Shown here in pieces: positions 18,101 through 28,962 of a stretch of 64,000 nt of DNA (position 1 is its first letter; each line of letters starts with the position of its first letter). A program made the position numbers and the translations under genes. The notes under the pieces were generated by a model. It was not told the DNA's origin, did no database searches, and saw only the letters and a list, made by a program, of their open reading frames with translations. The stretch is from Acidovorax sp. 107 (GTDB lineage Bacteria; Pseudomonadota; Gammaproteobacteria; Burkholderiales; Burkholderiaceae_C), in assembly GCF_003058055.1 (NCBI RefSeq), contig NZ_QBTZ01000001.1, forward strand, positions 1,490,501 to 1,554,500, given 5' to 3'.

Positions 18101-18252
18101 AAAGGGCTCCACAAGGGAGCCCTTTTTGCCTGCCCGCCCCTGCGGTTCAGTTAACACTCCCCATGGCAGCAGCACCCGCACCGCGCGAAGTGCCACCACC
18201 ATGGGAAGTCCCGCAACTGCTTCAAACCAATCTCAGCAGTTGGTCTGCCAAA
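18101..18252 (-). ncRNA. Structured 3' region of the DUF4148 gene (possible 3'-UTR-derived RNA)
   Basis: Immediately after the DUF4148 stop the minus strand can form hairpin 1 (CAACTGC, 15-nt loop, GCAGTTG), hairpin 2 (ACTTCCCATGG facing CCATGGGGAGT) and a terminator (GGGCTCC / GGAGCCC then T5, 18104-18128). The same sequence recurs at 44146-44325 with both stems retained, one of them through a wobble-preserving change. A 3'-UTR-derived small RNA or RNA-stability element is a reasonable hypothesis. No transcript evidence is available. Confidence 0.4.
18104..18128 (-). terminator. Rho-independent terminator
   Basis: AAAAAGGGCTCC and GGAGCCCTTTTT face each other around a short loop, with T on both sides, so it could work in both directions. 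It ends the DUF4148 transcript about 125 bases after the stop codon. Confidence 0.85.
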
Positions 18253-18546
18253 TTACATGGCGCTGAATTCGCCCGAAGGGATCTGGCCGGTGCGCACGGC
18301 TTCGGCAGCCTGGGCACGCACGGCAGCACGGTCAGCGGTGGACTTGTAGGTCACCACGCGCGAGCCTGCGGGTTCCATGTTGTGGGTGCGGGCTTCGGTG
18401 ACGGCTTCGGCAGCCACTTCAGCGCGGGTGCGGTTCGTGTCGAACTTCAGGGCAAATTGCGAGCCATCGGCTTCATCAGCATGGGCGCCAAAAGCGGCGA
18501 AAGCGGCAACAGCGGCGACGGAGAGGAAACGAGCGGTCTTGTTCAT
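18253..18546 (-). CDS. DUF4148 small secreted protein
   Basis: This 97-residue protein has a clear signal peptide (MNKTARFLSVAAVAAFAAFGAHA, cleavage expected after the second AHA). The DUF4148-type mature part has RAEVAAEAVTEARTHNMEPAG, RAAVRAQAAEAVRTGQIPSGEFSAM. Such genes are frequent and multicopy in Burkholderiales, with no known function. AAGGATTTTC precedes the ATG. The last codons and the following 3' region are duplicated at 44146-44325. Confidence 0.87.
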   Translation of the reverse strand: MNKTARFLSVAAVAAFAAFGAHADEADGSQFALKFDTNRTRAEVAAEAVTEARTHNMEPAGSRVVTYKSTADRAAVRAQAAEAVRTGQIPSGEFSAM

Positions 18547-18819
18547 GATGAAAATCCTTGAAAGTTAAAAAGCGTCTCAAAAAAGCCGGGTCAAAAACCA
18601 TTCCTGAACCGGGTTCGGTGAGTCGCCTTGCGGGTTCGGCTCATCGATGGGATGAACTGTACGCCGATGGTGTTCAGGGAAAAACCACCCAGTCGCAAAC
18701 TAACTGTTCCAGTATTGAGAACAATCCGTCGACCCGTCGCCGGGCTGCCAAACCGCCTGTGGCAAACTCGCGCGCTTCGCTTTTTTGTTTGACCGAGTCT
18801 CAGAGAGTCCGTCCCACCC

Positions 18820-21189
<2,370 letters not shown>

Positions 21190-21276
21190 CGCCGCCCGCT
21201 GTGTGGCCGGTGGTGTTTTGGCCGTACAGGGCCCCATAATCGCAAGCACCTGAACCAACCACCGGCGCCGTACCCC

Positions 21277-22104
21277 ATGGAGTTGAACGCACTGCTGGCC
21301 CAACCTGTGGCACTGCCCAGCCTTCCGCGCGCCGTGGCGTTGCTGATGAGCGAGCTGGCCCACCCTGAGCCCAGCTTGCGGCGCCTGAACCAACTGTTCG
21401 GCACCGACCCCGCCCTGGCGGCGCGCCTGCTGGAGCTGGCCAACTCCCCCACCTTCCAGCTGCCCGGGCAGATCGCGGGCATCCCCGAGGCACTGGCGCT
21501 ACTGGGCACCGCACAGTTGCGCACGCTGGTCACCTCGGCACCGCTGGGCACCACGTCACGCTCGGTGCCCGGGGTGAACATGCAGCAGTTCTGGCGTTAC
21601 AGCCTCAACACAGCCAAGCTCGCGCGGTCGCTAGCGGGCATCGTCCACCACAACCAGATCGCGGCCTATACCGCCGGTTTGCTGCATGCCTTGGGCGAGC
21701 TGGTGATCCATCTGGCGGACCCCGAGAAGGCCCAGTCAGTCAACACCCTGGTGGCGCCATTTGATCTGCGCCGCGACAAGATCGAGCAGCGCATTTTTGG
21801 CTACAGCTACGGCCAGGTCACGGCGGACTGTGCACGCCGCTGGCAATTGCCCGAGGTGGTGATCGATGCCCTGCAACACCAGCATGCGCCGTTTGACAAC
21901 AAGGTCTACGAACCGCTGGCGGGCGTTATCCACCTGGCCGCATGGCGTGCCCGCGCTCGCGAAGCCGAGCTGAACGAAAAGGAGCTGGCGGTGTCCTTCC
22001 CCGGCGAAGTGGGGCTGACCCTGGGGCTCGACATTGACATGGTGCTGCAGCAAGACCCCATTGACTGGACGGCCCGGCCCGAGGCGGCGGATTTCGTCGT
22101 GTAG
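21277..22104 (+). CDS. HDOD domain protein
   Basis: This 275-residue single HDOD domain protein has the opening LPSLPRAVALLMSELAHPEPSLRRLNQLFGTDPALAARLLELANSPTF, which is diagnostic, and HH in VHHNQIAAYTAGLLHALG, as in the family. HDOD proteins act in signalling without known catalysis, often linked to cyclic-di-GMP or motility control. No receiver or GGDEF domain is attached. It follows tex by 87 bases and precedes the patatin-like gene. Confidence 0.88.
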   Translation: MELNALLAQPVALPSLPRAVALLMSELAHPEPSLRRLNQLFGTDPALAARLLELANSPTFQLPGQIAGIPEALALLGTAQLRTLVTSAPLGTTSRSVPGVNMQQFWRYSLNTAKLARSLAGIVHHNQIAAYTAGLLHALGELVIHLADPEKAQSVNTLVAPFDLRRDKIEQRIFGYSYGQVTADCARRWQLPEVVIDALQHQHAPFDNKVYEPLAGVIHLAAWRARAREAELNEKELAVSFPGEVGLTLGLDIDMVLQQDPIDWTARPEAADFVV

Positions 22105-22219
22105 CTTCGCTTTACCCCGCTAGAGGCAGGCCTGCAGTGCTTGGGATGGTGAGGTCGTCGTCGGCTGGGCGACAGTGTGTGGTGAAGGTGCGAATTGCCG
22201 CTTTGCGACAATCAACGCC

Positions 22220-23392
22220 ATGAAAGCACTGCGCATCCACGCCGGCCCCCGCGCCCGCCAACACCTGGAACAACAGGGCCTGCAGCCCGCGGATGTGGGC
22301 GTGATTCCGGCGGCAGCCGGTGGGCCCAAGGGCTTGATCCTGGGGCCCATGGACCGGTTCATCTTTGGGGAATGGCTGCCGCGCTCAGACCAGCCCGTGC
22401 ACTTGGTGGGCGCCTCCATCGGCGCCTGGCGCATGGCCACGGCCTGCCTGCAGCAATCGGTGGCAGCCTTTGAGCGGCTGGAACACGACTACATCCACCA
22501 GGACTACGAGCTGCCACCCGGCAAAAAGCGCCCCACAGCCGCCCATGTGAGTGAGCGGTTCGGCCAGAACCTGGAGGCCTTCTACGGCGGGCGGGTGCAG
22601 GAAGTGCTGAGCCACCCGCGCTACCGCCTGCACATCGTCACGTCCCGGGGCCGCCATGTGCTGGGGCGCGAACATGCGCTGGGCACGCCACTCGGTTATC
22701 TGGGGGCGTTCGTGACCAACACCGTGCACCGCAAGGCGATGGGGGCCTGGCTGGAGCGGGTGGTGTTTTCCTCGTCAGGCGCGGCCTTGCCTTTTGCCAC
22801 GACCGACTACCGCACCCGGCAGGTCGGGCTGAGCGCAGACAACTTCATGCAAGCGCTCCAGGCCAGTTGCTCGATCCCGTTTGTCCTGCAGGCCGTGCAC
22901 AACATCCCGGGTGCGCCCCGGGGTGCTTACTGGGATGGCGGCATCACCGACTACCACCTGCATCTTGCTTATGGTCTGCCGAACGAAGATGCTTCTGAAT
23001 TGATAGCTGCTCAGGCAATGAGCCCTAGCGCTTCCGGCGGAAAAGGCTTCAAATCTGCGTCCGAGCCGCTGCGCGCGGGTGCTGGTGGCATCGTGCTCTA
23101 CCCCCACTTCCAGCACCGTGTGGTGCCGGGCTGGCTGGACAAGGGGCTGAAGTGGCGCCACAAGGCCACGTCGGCGCTCGACAACATGGTGGTGCTGTCA
23201 CCCGACCCGGACTGGGTGCGCCGATTGCCCAACGCCAAGCTGCCCGACCGCAACGATTTCACGCATTACGGCACAGACAGCCGCGCACGAGCGAAAGCGT
23301 GGCTGTCGGCCACGCGTGCCAGCCAGCAACTGGTGGATGAGTGGCGCGAATGGCTGGAGCGGCCTGACATGGGCGCGGTGCGGCCGCTGTAG
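22220..23392 (+). CDS. Patatin-like phospholipase domain protein
   Basis: This 390-residue protein has GVIPAAAGGPKGLILGPMDRF near residue 25 giving the oxyanion region, VGASIGAWRMA near 70 giving the GxSxG nucleophile, and YWDGGITDYH near 240 giving the catalytic Asp, so the Ser-Asp dyad of patatins is intact. The ATG at 22220 is preferred over an upstream GTG at 22175 because the family sequence begins here, although no good ribosome site is seen. No signal peptide is visible. Residues about 258-278 are encoded by an embedded repeat. Confidence 0.8.
   Translation: MKALRIHAGPRARQHLEQQGLQPADVGVIPAAAGGPKGLILGPMDRFIFGEWLPRSDQPVHLVGASIGAWRMATACLQQSVAAFERLEHDYIHQDYELPPGKKRPTAAHVSERFGQNLEAFYGGRVQEVLSHPRYRLHIVTSRGRHVLGREHALGTPLGYLGAFVTNTVHRKAMGAWLERVVFSSSGAALPFATTDYRTRQVGLSADNFMQALQASCSIPFVLQAVHNIPGAPRGAYWDGGITDYHLHLAYGLPNEDASELIAAQAMSPSASGGKGFKSASEPLRAGAGGIVLYPHFQHRVVPGWLDKGLKWRHKATSALDNMVVLSPDPDWVRRLPNAKLPDRNDFTHYGTDSRARAKAWLSATRASQQLVDEWREWLERPDMGAVRPL
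22993..23054 (+). repeat. Repeat-like segment inside the patatin-like gene
   Basis: TTGATAGCTGCTCAGGC then CCTAGCGCTTCCGGCGG and GGCTTCAAA matches the repeat family seen at 9195 and 14533. It is read in frame as an Ala/Ser/Gly-rich insert and includes an ATA codon. Confidence 0.5.
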
Positions 23393-23453
23393 GCTGCCAG
23401 GGCGGACGCGCCTCTGGGGCTCGTTGGGTCTCTTGCGCTGGCTGCTGGCTCTC

Positions 23454-23724
23454 AGAACCTGTTCAAAGTCTTTTTGGAGTTGCACAAGTACCTTGCCGGG
23501 ATGGGATGCAAGGCGCGGTGCGCCGCCGATAGCCCGTGCTATCGGCAAGCGCCGCAACGCCGCAGACCGCCCGGCAAGGCACTTGCCCGCAGGGTTGGAG
23601 TGAAATAGGGCGATTGGACGCCCCGGCTGCTTGCATGGGCACGAGCCCATGCGGCGCATCCGAAGCATCCACTCATCCCGATTGCACTTCAATGCAATTT
23701 CCAAAAAGACTTTGAACAGGTTCT
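23454..23724. mobile_element. MITE-like element with 25-bp perfect terminal inverted repeats
   Basis: AGAACCTGTTCAAAGTCTTT (first 20 bases of a 25-base arm) at 23454 is repeated in perfect inversion ending at 23724. Inside, CCTTGCCGGG / CCCGGCAAGG, GCCGATAGC / GCTATCGGC and GCATGGGC / GCCCATGC form further nested palindromes, and no transposase is encoded. The whole 271 bases could extrude as a cruciform. It sits between two convergent genes and provides the stop codon of the right one. No clear target duplication is seen. Confidence 0.7.
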
Positions 23725-26546
23725 TAGGTCGAAGCAGGGCGACGTGCCGCCTCCTGCACCGCCCGGGCAGCATGGCGCGCAGCGTGGTCTCGGGCCCAAG
23801 GCAGCACATCGGCCGCGGGCATGGGCCGGGCAATGCCATAACCCTGCGCGCGCTCGCAGCCCAGCTCCAGCAGCTTGGCGCAATGCTCAGCGGTTTCGAC
23901 GCCTTCGGCTACCACGTGGCGGTGGAACGCAGCCGCCAGCGCCACGATGGCTTGGACGAGGGTGAGGTCGTCGCCGTCCTCCAGAATGCCGCGCACGAAG
24001 GACTGGTCGATCTTGATGGTCTCGGCGGGCAGGCGCTTGAGGTAGGACAGGGACGAAAAGCCGGTGCCAAAGTCGTCTAGCGCAAAACGCACGCCCAGGG
24101 CCTGGCAGCTTTGCATCATGCGGCGCATGTACTGCATGTCTTCGAGCGCGGCGGATTCCAGGATCTCCAGCTCCAGCCGCGAGGGAGACACCTCGGGGCA
24201 GGTGTGCAGGATGTCCTTGAGCCGCTGCACAAAGTTGGGCCGGTGGAAGTGGGGCGCCGCGATGTTGACGCTGACCTCCCAGCCCATGCCCGCATCGCTC
24301 CACACCCGCATCTGCGCCAGGGCCTGGCGCAGCACCCATTCGCCCAGTTCAACCTGCAGGTCCGTGTCCTCCACCAGCGGCAGCACGTGCTGCGGGCCCA
24401 GCAGCCCCTCTTGCGGGTGTTGCCAGCGCAGCAGGGCTTCCAGCCCAATGATCTCGCCGGTGCGCAGATTGACCTTGGGCTGGTAGTGCAGCACCAGCTC
24501 GCCCGCGTGCAGTGCGCGGGCCACCCGGGTCTGGCGGGTGTGCTGGGTCTGCACGGCGTGGTCGTGCTGCACATCGAACACGTGCAGCTGGTTGCGCCCG
24601 AAGCTCTTGGCCTGGCACATGGCCTGGTCGGCGTGGCGCAGCAGGGTGTCGGGGTTGGCGTCGTCCTGCGGAAACACGGCCACGCCAATGCTGACGGTAA
24701 TGTTCACCAGGCGGTCGTCAATCGCGTAGGGCGCGGCCAGTTGCTGCATCAGCACGGCCAGGCGCGCCTCGATGGCGGGCACATCGGGCTGTTCGCCCAG
24801 CAGCAGCACAAACTCGTCGCCGCCCATGCGGGCCACGGCTTCATGGGCCGCGATGAAAGCGCCCAGGCGTCGGGCCACTTCCTTGAGCAGGCGGTCGCCC
24901 ACGCGCTGTCCAAAGGTGTCGTTCACCGCCTGGAAGTGGTCCAGGTCCAGCATGCACACCGCCAGCAGCAGCTGATGGTTGCGGGCCACAAACAGGGCGT
25001 GCGTGAGCTTTTCGGCCAGCGCCGCGCGGTTGTAAAGGCCAGTGAGCGCATCGTGGCGCGCGTGCCAGGAGATCTGGTGGCGCAGGTTGCGTGTTTCGGT
25101 CACGTCGCGGAACACCAGCACGCAGCCTGTGGCGTGGCCGCTGCCCTCGCGGATGGCGGCCGCCGTGTACTCGATGGCGTAGCGCTCGCCAGAGCGGTGG
25201 ATCAACACCTCGTAGGTGGCCTGTTGCAGCACGCCTGGCTGCGTGTCGCGTTCGGCGGCGGCGCTGGCCGTGCGGCTGGCCGGCTCTTCGTACAGGCGAA
25301 ACACGTCGTCCAGCTGCCGGCCCAGCGCCTGCTCAGCAGTGAACCCGGTCATGAGCTGTGCGGCTTCGTTGATGGTCTCGATGCGCCCGCCCAGGTCGGT
25401 GGTGATGACGCCGTCGCCGATGGAGGCCAGGGTGATTTCGGCACGTTCTTTTTCGGCGCGCAGGGCCTCCTGGGCGCGTTTGCGCTCCGTCACGTCCACC
25501 AGCGTGCCGATGGTGCCGGCCAGCTCGCCGTTGGTGCTGGTGAACGGCGCTTCGTAGTAGGCCATGTCCAGTGGGGGCTGGTGGGGCGGGCGGATGCGGA
25601 TCTCGTTGTCTTGTGCGCTGGCGACGTGGGCCGACCGTTCCGGGGCCAGTTCGGCAGGCAGGCTGGCACCTGCGGCGCCGTCAGCGCCCGGTTGGGAATG
25701 GAACAGGCGCTGCCAGGCGCGGTTGGCGTCCAGGTAGGTGCCGTCGGTATGGCGCACAAACACAGGCAGGGGCAGGGCATCGATCAACTGACGGGTGAAG
25801 TGCAGTTGCTCGCTCTGCTGGCGCTGCGTTTCGTGCAGGGACAACACCAGGGACTGCACCTTGCCCGCCATGTCGTTGAAGGTCTCGGCCATGGCGCGGG
25901 ACTCAAGCGTGCCGGTGACCTCCATGCGGGTGCTCAGATAGCCCTGGCGAAACGAGTCGGTGGCCTGGGCCAGGCGTTGCAACATGCGGGCATTGGCGCG
26001 CAGCAGCAGCGTCAGCAGGAACAGGATGGTGAAGATGTTGAGCGCCGAGATACGTGCCTGCACCAGCACCGTGGCCCAGACCTGGTCCACCAGCGACTGG
26101 GTGTGCGCGGTGATCGTCAACCGCCCCGATGTGCCGTCAGCGAGTGTCAGGCCCGACTGTTGCACGGGAGCGGAAAGATCCAGCCCGTGGGCGAACCACT
26201 GAGGAGCAACGGCGGGGTAGGGGGGGGCGGTGACCTCAATGGGAGGCTGATCTGCGGCCTGCCACTTCAGGGAGGCAATACCCGGTGCCGCCTGTGCAAG
26301 CGCCTCGGTCATGGCGCGGGTGACGGCATCTGCAGCGGGCGCGGGCAACGTTGCCAGGTGCAGCAGCAGGGGGTCGCTGGTACGCCGCAGCTCGGTGGTG
26401 GCCTGTTGCTGGGCCTCGTCGGTTTCTGCCGCCAGCAGGTAGTGGTAACGCACCCCGGTGACCAGCAGAATGATCGCCACGATGGGCACGTACAGCCTGG
26501 GGTAGGTGCCTCGAAGAAGCCAGACGGTGAGATTTCCAGTACGCAT
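23724..26546 (-). CDS. Membrane-bound PAS-PAS-GGDEF-EAL cyclic-di-GMP regulator
   Basis: This 940-residue protein has an N-terminal membrane helix (about 18-36), a periplasmic sensor segment and a second helix near 175-192. A HAMP-like stretch is followed by PAS 1 (PLPVFVRHTDGTYLDANRAW) and PAS 2 (EITLASIGDGVITTDLGGRI). GGDEF (VARMGGDEFVLLL) and EAL (GLEALLRW, ALDDFGTGFSSL, KIDQSFV) complete the protein. Both active-site signatures are intact, but no RxxD inhibitory site precedes GGDEF. Either or both activities may operate. The reading frame ends TCG-ACC-TAA, where TAA lies on the edge of the neighbouring MITE-like element, so the original C-terminus may have been longer. Confidence 0.9.
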   Translation of the reverse strand: MRTGNLTVWLLRGTYPRLYVPIVAIILLVTGVRYHYLLAAETDEAQQQATTELRRTSDPLLLHLATLPAPAADAVTRAMTEALAQAAPGIASLKWQAADQPPIEVTAPPYPAVAPQWFAHGLDLSAPVQQSGLTLADGTSGRLTITAHTQSLVDQVWATVLVQARISALNIFTILFLLTLLLRANARMLQRLAQATDSFRQGYLSTRMEVTGTLESRAMAETFNDMAGKVQSLVLSLHETQRQQSEQLHFTRQLIDALPLPVFVRHTDGTYLDANRAWQRLFHSQPGADGAAGASLPAELAPERSAHVASAQDNEIRIRPPHQPPLDMAYYEAPFTSTNGELAGTIGTLVDVTERKRAQEALRAEKERAEITLASIGDGVITTDLGGRIETINEAAQLMTGFTAEQALGRQLDDVFRLYEEPASRTASAAAERDTQPGVLQQATYEVLIHRSGERYAIEYTAAAIREGSGHATGCVLVFRDVTETRNLRHQISWHARHDALTGLYNRAALAEKLTHALFVARNHQLLLAVCMLDLDHFQAVNDTFGQRVGDRLLKEVARRLGAFIAAHEAVARMGGDEFVLLLGEQPDVPAIEARLAVLMQQLAAPYAIDDRLVNITVSIGVAVFPQDDANPDTLLRHADQAMCQAKSFGRNQLHVFDVQHDHAVQTQHTRQTRVARALHAGELVLHYQPKVNLRTGEIIGLEALLRWQHPQEGLLGPQHVLPLVEDTDLQVELGEWVLRQALAQMRVWSDAGMGWEVSVNIAAPHFHRPNFVQRLKDILHTCPEVSPSRLELEILESAALEDMQYMRRMMQSCQALGVRFALDDFGTGFSSLSYLKRLPAETIKIDQSFVRGILEDGDDLTLVQAIVALAAAFHRHVVAEGVETAEHCAKLLELGCERAQGYGIARPMPAADVLPWARDHAARHAARAVQEAARRPAST

Positions 26547-26797
26547 TGACGGCGGTCCTCCCCCTACAACCCCAGGGTAATGAATGGTTAATTAATTCTT
26601 GTCGGGGAGGAGTCTAGCGTGTAAGAAGTTGTGAGCCGAATTCTGGACAGCGCAGTTTGCGCGGGTGTTGCACACCTGTGACTGTTGGTGATTGCCACCC
26701 AGGCCAACGCAGCGTGCACCCCGGGCCTTGGTGCGCAAACCGCCACGCCGCTACGGCCGGGTGCAGGCGCGGCGTGTGTCTTTAGTGGGGCGGTGGA

Positions 26798-27934
26798 TCA
26801 GAGCGACTGGGCCAGCATGTCGCGGTATTCCCCAGGTGTGGCGACGCGCGGGTTGGTCTTGTGGCAATGGTCGGCCATGGCGCCCTTGATGATGTCGTCG
26901 AACATCGCCTCTGTCACACCCATGGCCGCCAGGCCCGTGGGCAGGCCCAGGCGGGCGTTCATGTCGCGGATGGCCTCGGGGATATCGCCCGCAGACTTGA
27001 GGCCCATGGCGTGGGCCATGCGCTCCAGGCGCTTTTCTTTCTGTACCGATTCGGCCTGCGCGTTGAAGCGCACCACGGCGGGCAAAAACATGGCATTGAG
27101 CGTGCCGTGGTGCAGGCGCGGGTTCACGCCGCCCAGGCTGTGGCTGAGCGAGTGCACGGCACCCAGGCCCTTCTGGAAGGCCATGGCGCCCTGCATGCTG
27201 GCGCTCATCATGTGCAGGCGCGCTTCGCGGTCGCTGCCGTTTTTGGTGGCCTGCTCGATGTTCGCCCAGCCGCGAGTCAGGCCGTCCAGCGCAATGCCGT
27301 CAGCGGGCGGGTTGAACGCGGCAGACATGAAGGTTTCCATGCAGTGCGCAATCGCATCCATGCCCGTAGCGGCGGTGAGCATGGGGGGCAGGCCCAGCGT
27401 GAGCTCGGGGTCACAGATGGCCGTCTTGGGCACCAGGTTCCACGAGTGAAAGCCAAGCTTGCGGTGGTCGTCCACGATGATGATGGCGCCGCGCGCCACT
27501 TCGCTTCCCGTGCCGCTGGTGGTGGGCACGGCGATCAGCGGCGCAGCGCGGTCGGTAATGCGGGGCGAGCCGCCTTCGATGGTGGCGTAGTGCGTCAGTG
27601 GCCCCTCGTGCGTGGCGGCAATCGCGATGCCCTTGGCGCAGTCGATGGCCGAGCCGCCACCCACGGCAATCAGGCCGTCGCAGCCCTGGGCCTTGTACAT
27701 CTCCACCGCCGCGCGCACGGCGGCTTCGGTGGGGTTGGACGGGGTCTGGTCAAACACGGCCACCGTCATGCCGGGCAGTGCATCCAGCGCCTTTTGCAGC
27801 ACGCCTGCGGCCTTCACGCCGGGGTCCGTCACGATCAGCGGACGGGTGATGCCCACGCGTTCGCATTCCTGCTTGAGCAGTTGGACGGCGCCGAATTCAA
27901 ACTGGATCTGGGTGACGTAGTAGATGAAAGCCAT
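26798..27934 (-). CDS. Iron-containing alcohol dehydrogenase
   Basis: This 378-residue group III alcohol dehydrogenase has GGGSAIDCAKG and TTSGTGSEVA binding NAD, with metal ligands in DPELT...MDAIAHCME, GAVHSLSHSLGG and LHHGTLNA. It would interconvert an alcohol and aldehyde with a divalent metal, usually Fe. The length is normal. It is divergent from the hydratase gene with a 97-base gap. The substrate is unknown; a maleylacetate reductase role is less likely because that family is shorter. Confidence 0.9.
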   Translation of the reverse strand: MAFIYYVTQIQFEFGAVQLLKQECERVGITRPLIVTDPGVKAAGVLQKALDALPGMTVAVFDQTPSNPTEAAVRAAVEMYKAQGCDGLIAVGGGSAIDCAKGIAIAATHEGPLTHYATIEGGSPRITDRAAPLIAVPTTSGTGSEVARGAIIIVDDHRKLGFHSWNLVPKTAICDPELTLGLPPMLTAATGMDAIAHCMETFMSAAFNPPADGIALDGLTRGWANIEQATKNGSDREARLHMMSASMQGAMAFQKGLGAVHSLSHSLGGVNPRLHHGTLNAMFLPAVVRFNAQAESVQKEKRLERMAHAMGLKSAGDIPEAIRDMNARLGLPTGLAAMGVTEAMFDDIIKGAMADHCHKTNPRVATPGEYRDMLAQSL

Positions 27935-28031
27935 GGTGCAACAGGATGTGTGAAAGGGAGTGCCAGCGATTACGATAGCTCGCCAGCCCTTGGAACGGAT
28001 TCTGAGCCCACTTTATAAGGAGGAGACAGCC

Positions 28032-28901
28032 GTGAAAACGAAGCAAACCCTGATGGCGGCCCTGGTGGCCGTCGCATCTGTGACAACTGCCCAGGCCCAG
28101 TGCCTGACCGATGCGCAGGCCGCCGACCTGGTGGCCGCCTATGTCGCCAAGACCCCGGCAGCCAACCCCGAGAACCTCACGGACGCCGACGGCGCCTGCA
28201 CACGCGGCAAGGTCAACGCCTTGCTGGCCCAGCGCATGGGCAAGGTGATTGGCTACAAGGCGGGCCTGACCAACCCCGCCGTGCAAAAGCGCTTCAACAC
28301 CGACAAGCCCGTGTGGGGCAAGCTTTACGAGGGCATGGTGTTGCCCAGCGGCGCCACGGTGGATGCGGCTTTCGGTGCCCGGCCCCTGTACGAGGCCGAC
28401 ATGCTGGTCCGCGTGAAAAGCGCCGCCATCAACCAGGCCAAGACCCCCATGGACGTGCTGGACGCGGTGGACCAGATCATTCCGTTCATCGAACTGCCTG
28501 ACCTGATGGTGCAAGCGCCGCCCAAGCTCAACGGAGCAGGCGTGACCGCCATCAATGTGGGCGCGCGCCTGGGTGTGGCGGGTGCCCCCATTGCCGTTCC
28601 GGCGTACCGTGGCGAACGTTTTGCGATGCTGAAAGCCCTGGCCGACATGAACGTGTCGCTGACCGATGGCGCGGGCACGCGCCTGGGCGGCGGCAAGGGC
28701 AGCGACATCCTGGACCATCCGCTCAATGCCGTGGTGTGGCTGGCCGGTGCGCTGGCGCAGGAAGGCCTGACCATGCAGCCGGGCGACCTGATCAGCCTGG
28801 GATCGTTCTCGCCGCTGCTGCCGCCCAAGGCGGGCCTGTCAGTTACTGCCACCTATGACGGCCTGCCCGGCGCAGCACCCGTGCGACTGAGTTTCAAGTA
28901 A
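28032..28901 (+). CDS. 2-keto-4-pentenoate hydratase-like protein with signal peptide
   Basis: This 289-residue protein starts at GTG 28032 behind a strong AAGGAGGAGAC site. Residues 1-22 (KTKQTLMAALVAVASVTTAQAQ) look like a cleavable signal peptide. The rest follows the MhpD/fumarylacetoacetase-type hydratase pattern: GYKAGLTNPAVQKRF, LYEADMLVRVKS, PFIELPDLM, GARLGV, and PGDLISLGSFSPLLPP at the end. Classical members are cytosolic and bind Mg in meta-cleavage pathways, so an exported version is unusual. A terminator follows. Confidence 0.75.
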   Translation: MKTKQTLMAALVAVASVTTAQAQCLTDAQAADLVAAYVAKTPAANPENLTDADGACTRGKVNALLAQRMGKVIGYKAGLTNPAVQKRFNTDKPVWGKLYEGMVLPSGATVDAAFGARPLYEADMLVRVKSAAINQAKTPMDVLDAVDQIIPFIELPDLMVQAPPKLNGAGVTAINVGARLGVAGAPIAVPAYRGERFAMLKALADMNVSLTDGAGTRLGGGKGSDILDHPLNAVVWLAGALAQEGLTMQPGDLISLGSFSPLLPPKAGLSVTATYDGLPGAAPVRLSFK

Positions 28902-28913
28902 GCCACCCCTGAT

Positions 28914-28946
28914 CGGCCCACCACCGTGCGGGCCGTTGTCTTTTTT
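28914..28946 (+). terminator. Rho-independent terminator
   Basis: CGGCCC / GGGCCG arms around a short loop are followed by TTGTCTTTTTTG. It ends the hydratase gene and argues that the next gene starts at the downstream TTG (28963). Confidence 0.6.
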
Positions 28947-28962
28947 GCCGAGACCCCGACCG

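Noticed and set aside
24111..26549. 812-codon plus-strand frame opposite the GGDEF-EAL gene
   Set aside because: No motif, and the composition is that of an antisense shadow of a domain-rich gene.
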